Part shown: positions 19,553-30,297 of the stretch, in pieces
Layout: the number at the start of each line of letters is the position of its first letter
How positions within the stretch are numbered: the stretch's first letter is position 1
Assembly (NCBI RefSeq): GCF_018831625.1
Contig: NZ_CP065193.1
Location: 930,001 to 994,000 of the forward strand
Source of the DNA: Spiroplasma endosymbiont of 'Nebria riversi'
GTDB lineage: Bacteria; Bacillota_I; Bacilli_A; Mycoplasmatales; Nriv7
Length of the DNA: 64,000 nt
Direction: 5' to 3'
Notes under the pieces: model-generated
Database searches by the model: none
What the model was told of the DNA's origin: nothing
Seen by the model: only the letters and a program-made list of their open reading frames with translations
Position numbers and translations under genes: made by a program

Positions 19553-20365
19553 ATGAAAATAAAAATTATTTTTATTGATATTGACGGGACTTTGTTTAAT
19601 GATAATCATTGTCTAACTGAATTTAATAAGGAAATGTGTATTACAGCTCAAAAGCAAGGTGTTATTGTTGTTATTAATACAGGAAGAATTACTACTAATG
19701 CTATTAGTGTTGCTAAACAAATTAATGCTCATAAATTTAAAAGTTTTGTTGTTGCTAATAATGGTGTTCATATTTATTCATTTAAAGATAAAAAATTAAT
19801 TTTTAATGGAAATATTAATAATGATGTTGCTAAGGCGGTTTATCGTTGAGTTGATAATAAAGGTTTTAAATGTCAATTGTATACTGAAGATGGTTCTTTT
19901 GTTAATCGCCTTGGAGAAAATTCTAGTTATTGAGCTGATATTATGCAAGCAAAATATACAGTATTGAATGATATTGATGATTTAAATAGTGATATCGCCC
20001 GGATTGTTATTATTGCTAAAACTATTACTAGTCAAGTTGCTTCTCAGGAATTAATTAATGAATTTAATGAAAAATTTTCGCATTTAGATATTAAAGAATA
20101 TCATCCAGGAATATATGAAATAACATTGCCAAAAATGAGTAAAGGTTATGGTGTTACATATATTTGTGATTTATTAGGAATTAGTGCTAGTGAAGCAATG
20201 GCGTTTGGTGATTCATATAATGATCAATGATTAATGCAAGCAGTGGGACATCCAGTGGCAATGGATAATTCAGTTGAGATTATTAAAGAATTATCTAATT
20301 ATATTTGTCAAAGTAATAATGAAAATGGTGTTGGTAATACGATCCGCAAACACATTTTGAAGTAA
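19553..20365 (+). CDS. HAD-superfamily (Cof-type) phosphatase
   Basis: 270 aa. Motif I is IDIDGTLF (nucleophile Asp), motif II NTGR, the catalytic Lys is in KMSKGYGV, and motif IV is MAFGDSYND, the full Cof/IIB HAD set. These enzymes dephosphorylate sugar phosphates, nucleotides or FMN; the substrate cannot be told. The ATG at 19553 is chosen over 19535 because AAAGGTGG lies 5-8 nt upstream of it. It is followed by trxA in the same direction. Confidence 0.85.
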
Positions 20366-20420
20366 AAATATTATTATTTTAATTATGTTAAAATAATAAA
20401 GAATGAAAGGAGAATTTAAA

Positions 20421-20720
20421 ATGGTTATTAAAGCAGATGTAAGTAAGTTTGATGAAGCTATTAAAACTGGTAAAGTTATTATTGATTTTTATGCGGATTG
20501 ATGTGGACCTTGTAAAATGTTAGCACCAATTTTTGAACAATTATCTGATGAAATGAAAGAATTTTCTTTTGTTAAAGTTGATATTGATGAATCACAAGAA
20601 TTGGCACAAAGATTTAATATCAGTTCAATTCCGACATTATTAATTTTTGATGAAGGTCAATTAAAAAGAACTTTAAATGGTTATAAGTCCAAAGAAAAAT
20701 TAAAAACGGCTTTAAGTTAA
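20421..20720 (+). CDS. trxA: Thioredoxin
   Basis: 99 aa. The active site DWCGPCK has its Trp encoded by TGA. The cis-Pro region ISSIPTLLIF and conserved DFYA and VDIDE segments are present. It is a general cytoplasmic protein-disulfide reductant. A clear AAAGGAG site precedes ATG 20421. It lies 55 bp after the phosphatase gene. Confidence 0.95.
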
Positions 20721-20800
20721 AATCAGTAATTTTTTTCTTGCCAAATTTAATTTTTTATATTATTCTTAAACTATAATTTCATAAGAAGGGAAGTTTAAAA

Positions 20801-21103
20801 ATGAAAAAACCATCAATTAAAGACAAAGTAGCTGATTTTATCGTCGAAGAGTATAAAAAATATGGGATTACAAAAAGCAAAGCTAACGATATTTTTGATA
20901 GTATTATTAATATTTTAACCGAAGAAATTCAGAGTGCTGAGAGAACGCCTATTTCAGGTTTTGGTATTTTTAAAACTAAAGAAAGAAAAGCTCGAGAAGG
21001 AAGAAATCCGCAAACAGGAGAAAAAATCGCTATTCCTGCGAGAACTGTTGTCAGTTTTAGTCCTTCAACAACTTTAAAAGAAAAAGTTAATACAAATAGT
21101 TAA
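20801..21103 (+). CDS. hup: HU-like DNA-binding protein
   Basis: 100 aa. Contains the HU/IHF signature around ISGFGIFKTKERKAREGRNP, with the beta-arm tip residues GRNPQTGEKIAIPA. Homologues bend DNA and organise the nucleoid. GAAGGGAAG lies upstream of the ATG. A terminator follows at 21123, so this gene ends the short trxA-hup stretch. Confidence 0.9.
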   Translation: MKKPSIKDKVADFIVEEYKKYGITKSKANDIFDSIINILTEEIQSAERTPISGFGIFKTKERKAREGRNPQTGEKIAIPARTVVSFSPSTTLKEKVNTNS

Positions 21104-21122
21104 TAATTATTAAAAATATTTG

Positions 21123-21153
21123 AAAAATTACAGTAATTACTGTAATTTTTTTT
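21123..21153 (+). terminator. Rho-independent terminator after hup
   Basis: AAATTACAGTAA / TTACTGTAATTT stem followed by TTTTTTT. Confidence 0.85.
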
Positions 21154-21325
21154 ATTTAACTTTATCGTTTAGTAAATAATAAAAAATTAAAATATTTTAC
21201 TATTGTTATTGTAATTGTGCTAGAAAATAGCAATATTAGTTTATTAAGAATGTGCTTAGTTATTTATTTAATAGGATAAGCAATTATACAAATTAATATT
21301 AATGTCATTAATAATCATTAAATAA

Positions 21326-21599
21326 ATGATAAGTAATCCTTATTTTCACTATATTTATAAAAGGAGGAATAAATTACTTAAAAAATTATGTACTTTAACA
21401 TTGATCATATCACCAGTTTCACCTATTATTTGTTGTTCTAGTAGTAGTGAATCGTTAGATGAGCAAAATGATTATACATATAGTTTAGAAGAAATTAAAA
21501 ATCATTTAGGAGCAGGTATTGATGCTAGTAATTTAAGCGTTCGCGATGCTTATGTTAAAGGCTTAGATTATTCCTCTAGTTATATTAAAAAACAACAAT
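21326..21599 (+). pseudogene. Spiroplasma lipoprotein, N-terminal fragment cut by IS3
   Basis: Hydrophobic signal with a lipobox-like SPIICCSSS, then an acidic, Ser-rich stretch. A perfect AAGGAGG at 21361 suggests the true start lay just after it, but no ATG, GTG or TTG is found in frame at the right distance (the codons are AAT AAA TTA CTT), so the native start may be mutated. ATG 21326 is an alternative. The coding part stops at an IS3 end (21600). A C-terminal remnant of an unidentified protein lies at 44.95-45.39 kb, also next to the same MITE-like element; whether they are related is unknown. Confidence 0.6.
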
Positions 21600-21731
21600 T
21601 GGTATGGCAACCCTTTTTTGGACACTTTTTATGTAGACTGTCATTTTCTAAATTCAACAGGCGTTAAATAATTTAAACTGCCATGTATTCTACGATTATT
21701 GTATCAATTAACAAAATCAAATAATTCGCAT
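21600..21731 (-). mobile_element. IS3 right-end fragment
   Basis: Starts TGGTATGGCAACCC and matches other IS3 copies up to ATAATTCGCAT, where it is cut by the MITE-like element. Confidence 0.85.
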
Positions 21732-22024
21732 GGTCGCGTTTAGTTTTCTTAGGTATTTTTAAAAAAAGAAAAAATAATCATTTACTATAAATTATTTATA
21801 AATTATTTCAATATGCAAATTAAGTATATATATCCTATGTATGATTTTTGTTGTAAAAAATTATTTTAATGTTGTTTTTATAACCTTTTATTAAAATTAT
21901 GTTTGTTAATATTAAATAGTTTGTTTTATTACTTATTTTTAAAATAAAATGATAATTAAATTGTAATCACTTCTCTTTTAAAATTATTCAAATCTTTACC
22001 CACCTAACAAAACTTTATGCGTCC
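21732..22024. mobile_element. MITE-like element, copy 1 (293 bp)
   Basis: Ends are GGTCGCGTTTAGTTTTCTTA... and the complement of GGACGCATAAAGTTTTGTTA..., identical at 18 of 23 positions. No ORF inside. The internal sequence matches 45426-45728 along its whole length. It truncates an IS3 copy on its left and lies 16 bp before the promoter of the DEAD-box helicase gene. Confidence 0.75.
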
Positions 22025-22039
22025 TTAAATAATATTTAG

Positions 22040-22068
22040 TTGTAGTATTGGATAAAATAGTTTATAAT
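22040..22068 (+). promoter_or_regulatory. Promoter of the DEAD-box helicase gene
   Basis: TTGTAG (22040), 17-bp spacer, TATAAT (22063). It leaves a leader of about 125 nt containing TGACA/TGTCA and GGTG/CACC complementary pieces; a structured 5' leader is common for cold-shock RNA helicases, but I cannot assign a known element. Confidence 0.55.
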
Positions 22069-22199
22069 AATTAGGTTGTTAAATAAAATACTGTACATTA
22101 CAATTCCCTTGCTTTATAGGTGCTGATATGTGATGAATTGACAATAAAAAATGTCATAACACCATTTATTTATGCAACTATATTCAAGGAGGAAAAAAT

Positions 22200-23342
22200 A
22201 TGAGTTTTAATGAATTAAATTTAAAGGAAGATAATATAAGTTTTGATGACTTAAATTTAAATAATAACTTAAAGCGCGCAATTTTAAAGGCGGGTTATGT
22301 TAACCCTACTGAAATTCAAAAGAAAACAATTCCGTTAGCATTAGAAAATTATGATATTATTGGAAAAAGTCATACAGGAACAGGAAAAACTGCTGCATTT
22401 GTATTACCAATCTTAAATAATTTAAATCCAAAACTACGAAGAGTACAAGCAATGATTGTTTGTCCAACAAGAGAGTTAGCATTACAAGTTTTAGATCAAG
22501 TAAGAAAATATGCTTTTTATTTAGAAGGAGTTAATGCGACAGCATTATTTGGTGGTTCGGATTTACGAAGACAAATTTATAGTTTAAAAAATAGTAATAT
22601 TGTTGTTGGGACACCGGGAAGAATTGTTGATCATATTCAACGCAGAACTTTAAGATTGAATGATATTCAAACTGTAGTTTTAGATGAAGCTGATGAAATG
22701 TTAAAAATGGGATTCAAACAAGATATTGATAAAATATTTACTAGCGTTACATCAAAGTATCAAACATTATTGTTTTCAGCAACAATGAATCGTGCTGTTT
22801 TAGAAGTTGCTAATAACTATCAAAATAGTCCGGTTCAAATAAGTATTAAAAGAAATGCTGCGGAATTAAATAATATTAAGCAATATTTTATTAATACAAG
22901 AAATACAAGTAAAGATCGCGCGTTAGTGGATTTATTTTTGAAAATTCAACCAAATTTAAGTATTGTTTTTTCTAATACCAAAGCATATACTGAAAGAATT
23001 TCTAAAATATTATGAGAAAATGGAATTAAGTCAGCTATTATTAATGGTGATAAGCGACAAAGTGAAAGAAATAAAGCAATGAATGCTTTTAGAACTAATA
23101 AAGTTCAAGTGCTAATTGCTACTGATGTAGCAGCACGGGGAATTGATGTTGATGGGATTGATTATATTTTTAATTATGATTTACCTCGTGAACAAGAAAG
23201 TTATGTGCATCGTATTGGAAGAACAGGACGCGCTGGCGAAACCGGAATTGCAATTACATTAGTAAATAATAAAAAAGAATTAATTGACATTAAAAGATTA
23301 GAACAAACTTTAAACATTAAGATTAACCCGTACAATACTTAA
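22200..23342 (+). CDS. DEAD-box ATP-dependent RNA helicase
   Basis: 380 aa with the full motif set: Q motif (NPTEIQKKTIP), Walker A HTGTGKT, PTRELALQ, TPGR, DEAD in VLDEADEMLKMGF, SAT, ATDVAARGID and HRIGRTGRAG. The C-terminus is short and has no RNA-binding extension, so it resembles a minimal CshA/CshB-type helicase. These unwind RNA in ribosome assembly and mRNA decay. A strong AAGGAGG site precedes the ATG. One Trp codon, TGA. Confidence 0.9.
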
Positions 23343-23369
23343 TACTGAATTTAAGGATATTACAGAAGA

Positions 23370-23396
23370 ACATCATTTTAACTAATGATGTTTTTT
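23370..23396 (+). terminator. Rho-independent terminator
   Basis: AACATCATT / AATGATGTT stem with TTTTTT after it. Confidence 0.85.
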
Positions 23397-23499
23397 ACTA
23401 TTCAATAAACTAAAATTAAATATCAAATTTGCAAAAATTATCAAAATTCATTAAAATTATTAGCAAAGTTAAATACTTTTTATAAATAAGGAGAAACAG

Positions 23500-24411
23500 A
23501 TGAAATTTTCAATTATTATTGAACGATTAATAAAAAAATATCATAATTTTAAACTTAATGATATTTCACTTAAAGTTAGTAGTGGCAAGATGCATGCGAT
23601 TATTGGTGCTAGTGGTAGCGGGAAAACAGTTACGATTAAATCATTAATTGGTGGTATTAATTATGATGGCGGTAAAATTTATATTAATGGTCAAGATGCT
23701 AAAAAACCGTTAGCAAAACAAACTATTGGGTATGTTCCCGAGTTTACTAAATTTCCTCGTAATATTACAACTTATCGGTTTTTAAAATCACTAGCTAAAA
23801 TGAATGGTTTAAAAAATAATCAGATTAAACAAAGATTACAATCATTAATGGAAGAGTTTAATATTTGAGAATTTCGTAATAAAAATATGAATGCTTTTTC
23901 TAGTGGTATGAAAAAGAAAGTGATGGTAATTCAGGGAATTATTCATAATCCGGATATTTTAATTTTAGATGAACCGGAAGCAAATTTAGATACAACAACA
24001 AGAAAACAAATTTTAGGTTATTTAAGAATACTAGTTAATCAAGGTAAAACAGTCTTTTTTTCAACTCATTTATTAAATGAAGTTAAAGATGTTATTGATG
24101 AATGTTCAATTATTTATCGGGGTAATTTATTATATAGTGGACCAATTAGTGGTTTTCAATTAACAAATTCATTTGTTATTGAATGCGAGGATAATGAAGC
24201 GATGGTGATATTTTTTAAAGATAATGATATTGACTATTTATTTAGAGAAGAAAGTAATGATCTTTTCTTTAAATTAAAAAATTCGTTAGAAATTAATAAG
24301 ATATTTATTTATGCCATTGAATATAATCTAATTATTTATCGGATTGAGCCATATACGATTGATTTAGATTTCTTTTATAATACTTTAATCAGTGAAAAAT
24401 TTAATTTGTAA
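23500..24411 (+). CDS. ABC transporter ATP-binding subunit (ABC-2 type system)
   Basis: 303 aa. Walker A GASGSGKT, signature FSSGMKKKV (a variant of LSGGQ), Walker B ILILDEPEANLD and the H-loop FFSTHLL. The Q-loop position reads GYVPEFTKF, Glu instead of Gln, seen in some exporter ATPases. The last about 90 aa form an accessory domain. Its gene ends 14 bp before a membrane permease gene, so the pair should form one exporter. Substrate unknown. Confidence 0.85.
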
Positions 24412-24425
24412 GAAAGGAATAAAAT

Positions 24426-26120
24426 ATGAAAATTTTATCAAGTAATAATTTTTTACCGATTTTTAATTTTGCTTTAAGAAAAATATTAGTTTCTTTGTTA
24501 ACGTTAATAATTGAAATTATTACTTTATTAAGTCTTATAATAACAATAATAGTTCTTTTTATTCAATTAGGAAATGATAATGATAGTTTTTTAGTAAATT
24601 TTCAATATATTATTTTAGTATTTTTAAATTTATTATTATTTCTTTTTATTGTTTTAAATGTAGTTCGAATTATTAGTGAAGAAATAACTGATGGAACATT
24701 TTTGTTATTAATTTCTAAACCTTATTCACGATTTAAAATATTATTTTCTAAATATTTAAGTTTATTATTTGTAGTTTTTTTATTTATTGCAATTAATTTA
24801 GGAATAGCTATTTTATTATGCTATGTTATTAGTACTATTAGTAATAAGCATGCTCAGTTTATTTTACTTTTAAATATGATGATAAAATTAATGCTTTTCT
24901 CATCATTTCTTAGTTTTGTTGTGTTAGCAGGTTCAATATTAACAGCTTTAATATTTTCATCAAATATTGTTTTTTTAATATTAGTTGTTTTTAGCAGTAT
25001 GTTTTTATTAGGCGGATTACCATATTCTTTAATTAAAGAAATTAGTAATAAACAAACAGTTACTATTGGTGCGGACACTTTTGATATTAATAATATTAAA
25101 GAAATAATCTTATTTAATGATGCTGTCAAAAAACTTGAAAATAACCAAACTAATATTAAAATTCGCTACTCTAAATTAGTAACCGAAATTTTTAATTTTT
25201 ATAATGAATATGAATATGAACAACTTACAGCAAGGTTAACAAAAATTGATGACAAAAGAAGAGCAATGTATAAAAAATTTGATTTATATACTGATGAAAT
25301 TAAGACATTTACTGCCGAGGGTAGTGTTGTACGATGAACAGGAGATCTTACAAAGGACTTAAAGAATAAAGATGTTAAATTGCATATTCGATTTAAAACA
25401 TATTTTAAAACATTAGAACAATTAGATGCTAGTAATGAATACCAATATGAACTAATACAACTTATTAATAATGATTTATCACCACAAGTTGTTGAACTAA
25501 CTAAAGATAAAAATGTTTCGTTAGTGGAATTAGATATTGACAAAAATAATTCAACTACTAGTAAAACATATATCGAAGTTAAGAACAAAAAAATATCTGA
25601 ATGAAATCCATTTACTGTTTTTAGAGAGAATTATAATTATGAATTTGATGAAAAATTATCTGAAAAATATAATGATTTGTTTAGTAATAAGGTATATTTT
25701 GCAATTCAAGAATTAGATAATAATATTTTAGTGAAAGTTCGTCATTTGAAATTATTAACTAATCAATCATTATCAATAAATAAAAATTGGGCTGATTATC
25801 AATCATTAATGAAGACATATCGGATTATTAGTTTTCTTAATCTTTTTGAACATTGAAATCAAATGTGAACAACATTTTTAGGATTTAATGATTTCTTTTT
25901 TAGCCCCACAGGTAATTCATATATTGATTTTGATAAACAAAAAAATTATTTAAATTCATATCGTGATTTTGAAATTATAACAAATAATGAAGGACGGATT
26001 GAAGTTCAAAAGATTAATCACATTTTAAATTCAACAGCAGTAGCTATTGGTTATGGGATATTTGCAATGCTATTAAATATTGGTTCAGTTTTAGTTATTA
26101 AGCACCGAGATATTGTTTAG
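24426..26120 (+). CDS. ABC-2 type permease with a large external domain
   Basis: 564 aa. Five or six hydrophobic helices in the first about 220 residues (for example SLLTLIIEIITLLSLIITII), then a soluble, charged domain of about 300 aa, and a last helix near the C-terminus (AVAIGYGIFAMLLNIGSVL). An RIISEEITDGTFLLL segment after helix 2 is the typical ABC-2 coupling region. Partner of the ATPase at 23500-24411. The IS1595-like copy begins only 23 bp after its stop and may have replaced its terminator. Confidence 0.8.
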
Positions 26121-26143
26121 GTTTTCAATGGGGTTGTGCTTTT

Positions 26144-27288
26144 TTAATTTTGTAGAAAAATCTTGATATTTATTGAATATACTTAATTTTAGGTATATTT
26201 TTAATATGATAGAGGTGGTGGATAATAATTATGGAAAAAATAATTCAAGAACTAGTAAATACTTTAAAAGATGATCAATTTTTAGAATTTTATGAAAAAG
26301 TCAAACAACAAGCAGAATTAATAAAAAAATAAAAACGTTTAAATGAAATTAATCAAAAATTTAGAACACAAGATATTTAAATGCCCTAAATGTGAATCTT
26401 ACCATTGCGTTAAAAATGGACATAATTCAGAAGGAAAATAAAAATATTTATGTAAAAATTGCCGTGCAAGCTTTGACGCTTTTCTTAATCATTTTATTTA
26501 TTGAAGTCATTTAAATTATGAACAATGAAATTTATTGATTAAAATTTCATTGCTGGGGCAATCTAGTAAAACAATTTCTCGTTTTATTAAAACTACATTA
26601 AAAACTGCTTGATATAATCGTCAAAAATTAATGAAATCAAAACAATTAGAAAATACCAAATTAAAATTTAAAAAATTATCTGGTAAAATCCAAATCGATG
26701 AAACATTTATTAAAGAAATTCATAAAGGAAATTTCAAACATAAAACTGATTCACGAAGAATTCACCTTGATCCATTCGCAACTAATACTAAATGCTGTAT
26801 TCAAATGGCAGTTGATAATAATAACAATATTTATGTTAAATCCACAAACACCAAACGTTTACAAAAACAATGAGTTATTGAAAATATGAACAAAGAATTA
26901 ATTAACCAAAATTCAATTATTACTTTTGATATGCAAAAATTATATTTTTTAGTAGCAAAAAAAACAAATTCTACTTTATGTGTAACTAAAACAACAATTA
27001 ATCCTGAAGCTAGTTATCGTAACTTAAATAAAATCAGTAAATTACAATCTAGTCTTAAAGAAGCCTTAATTCATTATCATGGTTTAGGTTTTACTAATAT
27101 TCAAAATTATTTAAATCTATGAAAATGAAAATACCAACATAAGGGTTTAACTCCAAACCAACAAACAGCGGTATTATATTTTAATGTATAAAAAATTAAA
27201 GTAAAAATAGTAATTTTACATAAAAGCCTTTTAAAATTATCAAGTTGATGATTTTTTTTATTTTATCAAGAGTTTTCTACAAAATTAA
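26144..27288 (+). mobile_element. IS1595-like element, copy 2 (complete length)
   Basis: 1145 bp bounded by TTAATTTTGTAGAAAAATCT and the complement of TTAATTTTGTAGAAAACTCT, about 24-bp inverted repeats differing at one position. It lies between the ABC permease and ezrA. Confidence 0.85.
26231..27191 (+). pseudogene. Zinc-ribbon DDE transposase, degraded
   Basis: Order as in other copies: N-terminal helical part, zinc ribbon (CPKCESYHC, CKNC), then KIQIDETFIKEIHKG with the first catalytic Asp-Glu and a C-terminal NPEASYRNL region. Broken by TAA after AELIKK, by a one-base insertion at ACAAGATATTTAAATG and by TAA after SEGK. Total length is one base off a multiple of three. Confidence 0.85.
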
Positions 27289-27362
27289 AAGGTTGCTTCA
27301 TTTTATGTAATAAAATTTATGTTATAATTAAAATCGAAATGCAGATGCGAGGATTGTAAATA

Positions 27363-29078
27363 ATGAGATTATTTATTAGTTTAAAAGAATGAAATTGATA
27401 TCATTGATTAATAACCGGTTTAATTTTTCTGTTAATATTTTCTCTTATCATATGACAAATATTATTATTTATTTTGCATCAAAGAAAATTTTTAGAAGGT
27501 AAAATCATTAATTGTTTAGAAATAATTAAATTATTGCCACTGCGTCAAAGATTATATCGGTTATCAGAAATTGCTAGTTATCATCATGAATTTAAAACAA
27601 TTTTACCATATTGGATTTTTCTTTATGAAAAGCATAGTCAAGAACTATTAGCATTAATAATTTTAAAACAAGATCAGCAAGATATTAAGAAATTTAGTTT
27701 ATATAAGTTAAAACAATTATTAGCAAAAATTAATAAGTTAAATAAAAAATCACGCGACTTATTATTAGATTATGAAAATGCTCTTAAAATTGAATTAACC
27801 CAACGCGAGCAAGCATCATTATATAAAAGTTTTTTTAATCAGTTAGTTAATAATGCTACTAAATTACAAATTCATGTGGCAATAAATCCTGAAAAATTAG
27901 ATTATTTAGTTAATGTTTTACAAAATATGTTATATAACTTTGAAATTGAATTAACTAAAGGAGTATTTTTGAAGTCATATCAAATTCTTGATAAGATTGC
28001 TGTTGGTTTAATTTCCTTTACAGAAATTTTAGATAAGATTCCGCAGTTATTAACGATTGTACATAAAGTTATTCCCAAACAATTAAAACAAATGACTACT
28101 TTATATATGAATAAAGGTAATGATATTATTTTGCAAGAGCAGTTTGTGAATTTATTTGATGATGTTAATCTTCAAGTTCAACAAGTTAAAAAATTGTTAG
28201 ATAATTTACAATATAAAAAGGGGCAAGTCAGAGTTGAAAAAATTCTGGTTTTGCTAGCTAATTTCAATTATCAATCACAAAAAGAAAAAGATTTAAAAAC
28301 AATTTTTTCAACTTACTATGAGCCAACCATTAAATTAGTTGAATTAATTGAAAATAGTTTTGAAAATTTAAAAAAAGAATTAGTACAAATTGAAACTATT
28401 TATTTATTTTTGCCAATGGAAAAAGAAATAATTAATAATAGTCAAAAATTAGTTAAGAATTTAAGTTCACAAATGAATGAATTAATTGTGATTATGAATC
28501 AAACAAAAACTAATGCTTATCATCAATTGGTTAAATTACAGGTAAAAATTTTAGAAAATGCTTTAAAAACTCAAGTTCATTTAGAACAAGTGTACAAATT
28601 AATAACGCAAAAAACTGAAGAAGAAAAGCAATTAAAACAGTTACTTTCACATTTAGGAATCTTATTAATGCAATTAAATGCTAAGTTAAATAAAATTACT
28701 TATCAAAAAATTGCTTATACTTTCAAAGACCGGATTAGTGATGTTTATAACTCATTTTCGGAACTTAAAGAATTAATTAGTATTAGTGATAATTTACAAG
28801 AACAAAAGCGGTTATTACGCAAGTTATATTTATTAAAAGATAATATTTATAAATTACATAGTAAAATCAAAAATATTGCCATCATTGACCAACTAATTCA
28901 ACGAGCAATTGTCTATGGTTATAAATTTTGTGATATTGATGATAGTGTTAACAATAAAATTAAAAGCGCACAGCTAATTTATAACAGCGCTAATTATGAA
29001 GATGCATTACAGTTAGTATTACAAGCATTAGAGTATTCGTGTGAACAACGGTTACATAAAAGATTGCAAAAAAGGTAA
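27363..29078 (+). CDS. ezrA: EzrA-like septation ring regulator
   Basis: 571 aa. One N-terminal transmembrane helix (about residues 15-37, LITGLIFLLIFSLIIWQILL) followed by an almost entirely helical, Leu/Lys/Gln-rich body of coiled-coil type, the architecture of EzrA (usually about 560 aa). EzrA restrains FtsZ ring assembly at the membrane. The neighbour thiI starts 22 bp downstream; ezrA and thiI are close neighbours in Bacillus too, which supports the call. The ATG at 27363 is preceded by GCGAGGA. Confidence 0.75.
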
Positions 29079-29100
29079 TAGAGAGTAGGGATAATTAAAA

Positions 29101-30297
29101 ATGAATGATACTATCTTAATTCGTTATGGTGAATTATCAACTAAAGGTAAGAATCGGTATTTATTTATTAATCAGTTAGAAAAAAATTTAAAAGCTAAGT
29201 TAATCGCATTTAAATATTTAAATATTGTTGCAACACATAGTCGGATGTTGATTTATTTAAATGAACATCAAGCTAATCCTATTGAAATTGAAAAAATTAC
29301 TAATATTATTAGAAATACTTTTGGAATTACTTCGTTTTCTTTTGCTAAACAAGTTATTAAAGATTTAAATGTTATTCAGAAGGAAATTTTGACATTGATT
29401 AGCAATTTAGAATTTAAATCATTTAAATTAGATGTTAATCGGATTGATAAAAAATTTCATTGTACTTCGTTAGAAATAATTAATGTTATTGCTGGATTAA
29501 TTTTAGATTATAAAAAAGATTGTCAAGTTAATTTAACAAATCCACAATTAACGATATATTTAGAAATTCAAATTGATAATGCTTTTATTATGTTTGATAA
29601 AATTACCGGATTAAAAGGTTATCCTGTTGGTATTGCCGGAAAAGTATTATTACTTATGAGTGGTGGGATTGATTCACCAGTTAGTGCTTATTTATTAATG
29701 AAACGCGGATTGGAAGTTCATTATTTACATTTTATAACTCCACCATATACTAAAGATGAATCATTACAAAAAGTTATCAATTTAGTTAAAACCTTAGGAG
29801 TTTATAGCGGTAATGTTGCTTCAAAATTATATATATGCAATTTTAGTAGTTTACAACAAGAGTTAAACCATATTCCTTTATCATCGTATCAGATTACAAT
29901 TATGCGCCGAATGTTTATGCGTATTGCTAATTATTTAGCAAGAAAATTGTGTATTAAAATTTTAGCAACGGGTGATTCTTTAGGACAAGTAGCATCACAA
30001 ACAATTGAAAGTTTATCAGTTATTGCTGATGTTAGTGATATGGTAATTTTGCGACCATTAATTACTTATGATAAAAATGAAATTATTAATATTGCTAAAA
30101 ATATTAATACTTATGAAACATCAATTATTCCTTTTATAGATTGTTGTTCATTATTTGTTTCTCAAAATCCAGTAATTAAACCGATAATTGCTATTGCTAA
30201 GAAACAAGAACAAAGCATTTTATGAGAAGAGATTTTAGCATTAACAGTTGAAAATAATATTATAAAACAAGAAATTAATTTTCTTGAAAAAAAGTAG
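29101..30297 (+). CDS. thiI: tRNA 4-thiouridine synthase ThiI
   Basis: 398 aa. The N-terminal ferredoxin-like region starts with IRYGELSTKGKNR, the ThiI signature, then a THUMP domain, and the PP-loop LLLMSGGIDSPVSAYLLMKRG. Catalyses s4U8 formation in tRNA using a persulfide carrier. The form here is the short one without a rhodanese domain. The stop is directly followed by the GTG start of dnaE, so translation is probably coupled. Confidence 0.9.

Noticed and set aside
22069-22199. Riboswitch in the DEAD-box helicase leader
   Set aside because: Only short complementary pieces were seen; no known aptamer pattern.
24854-25588. Minus-strand ORFs opposite the ABC permease
   Set aside because: Shadow frames of an AT-rich coding region; no domain or start signal.
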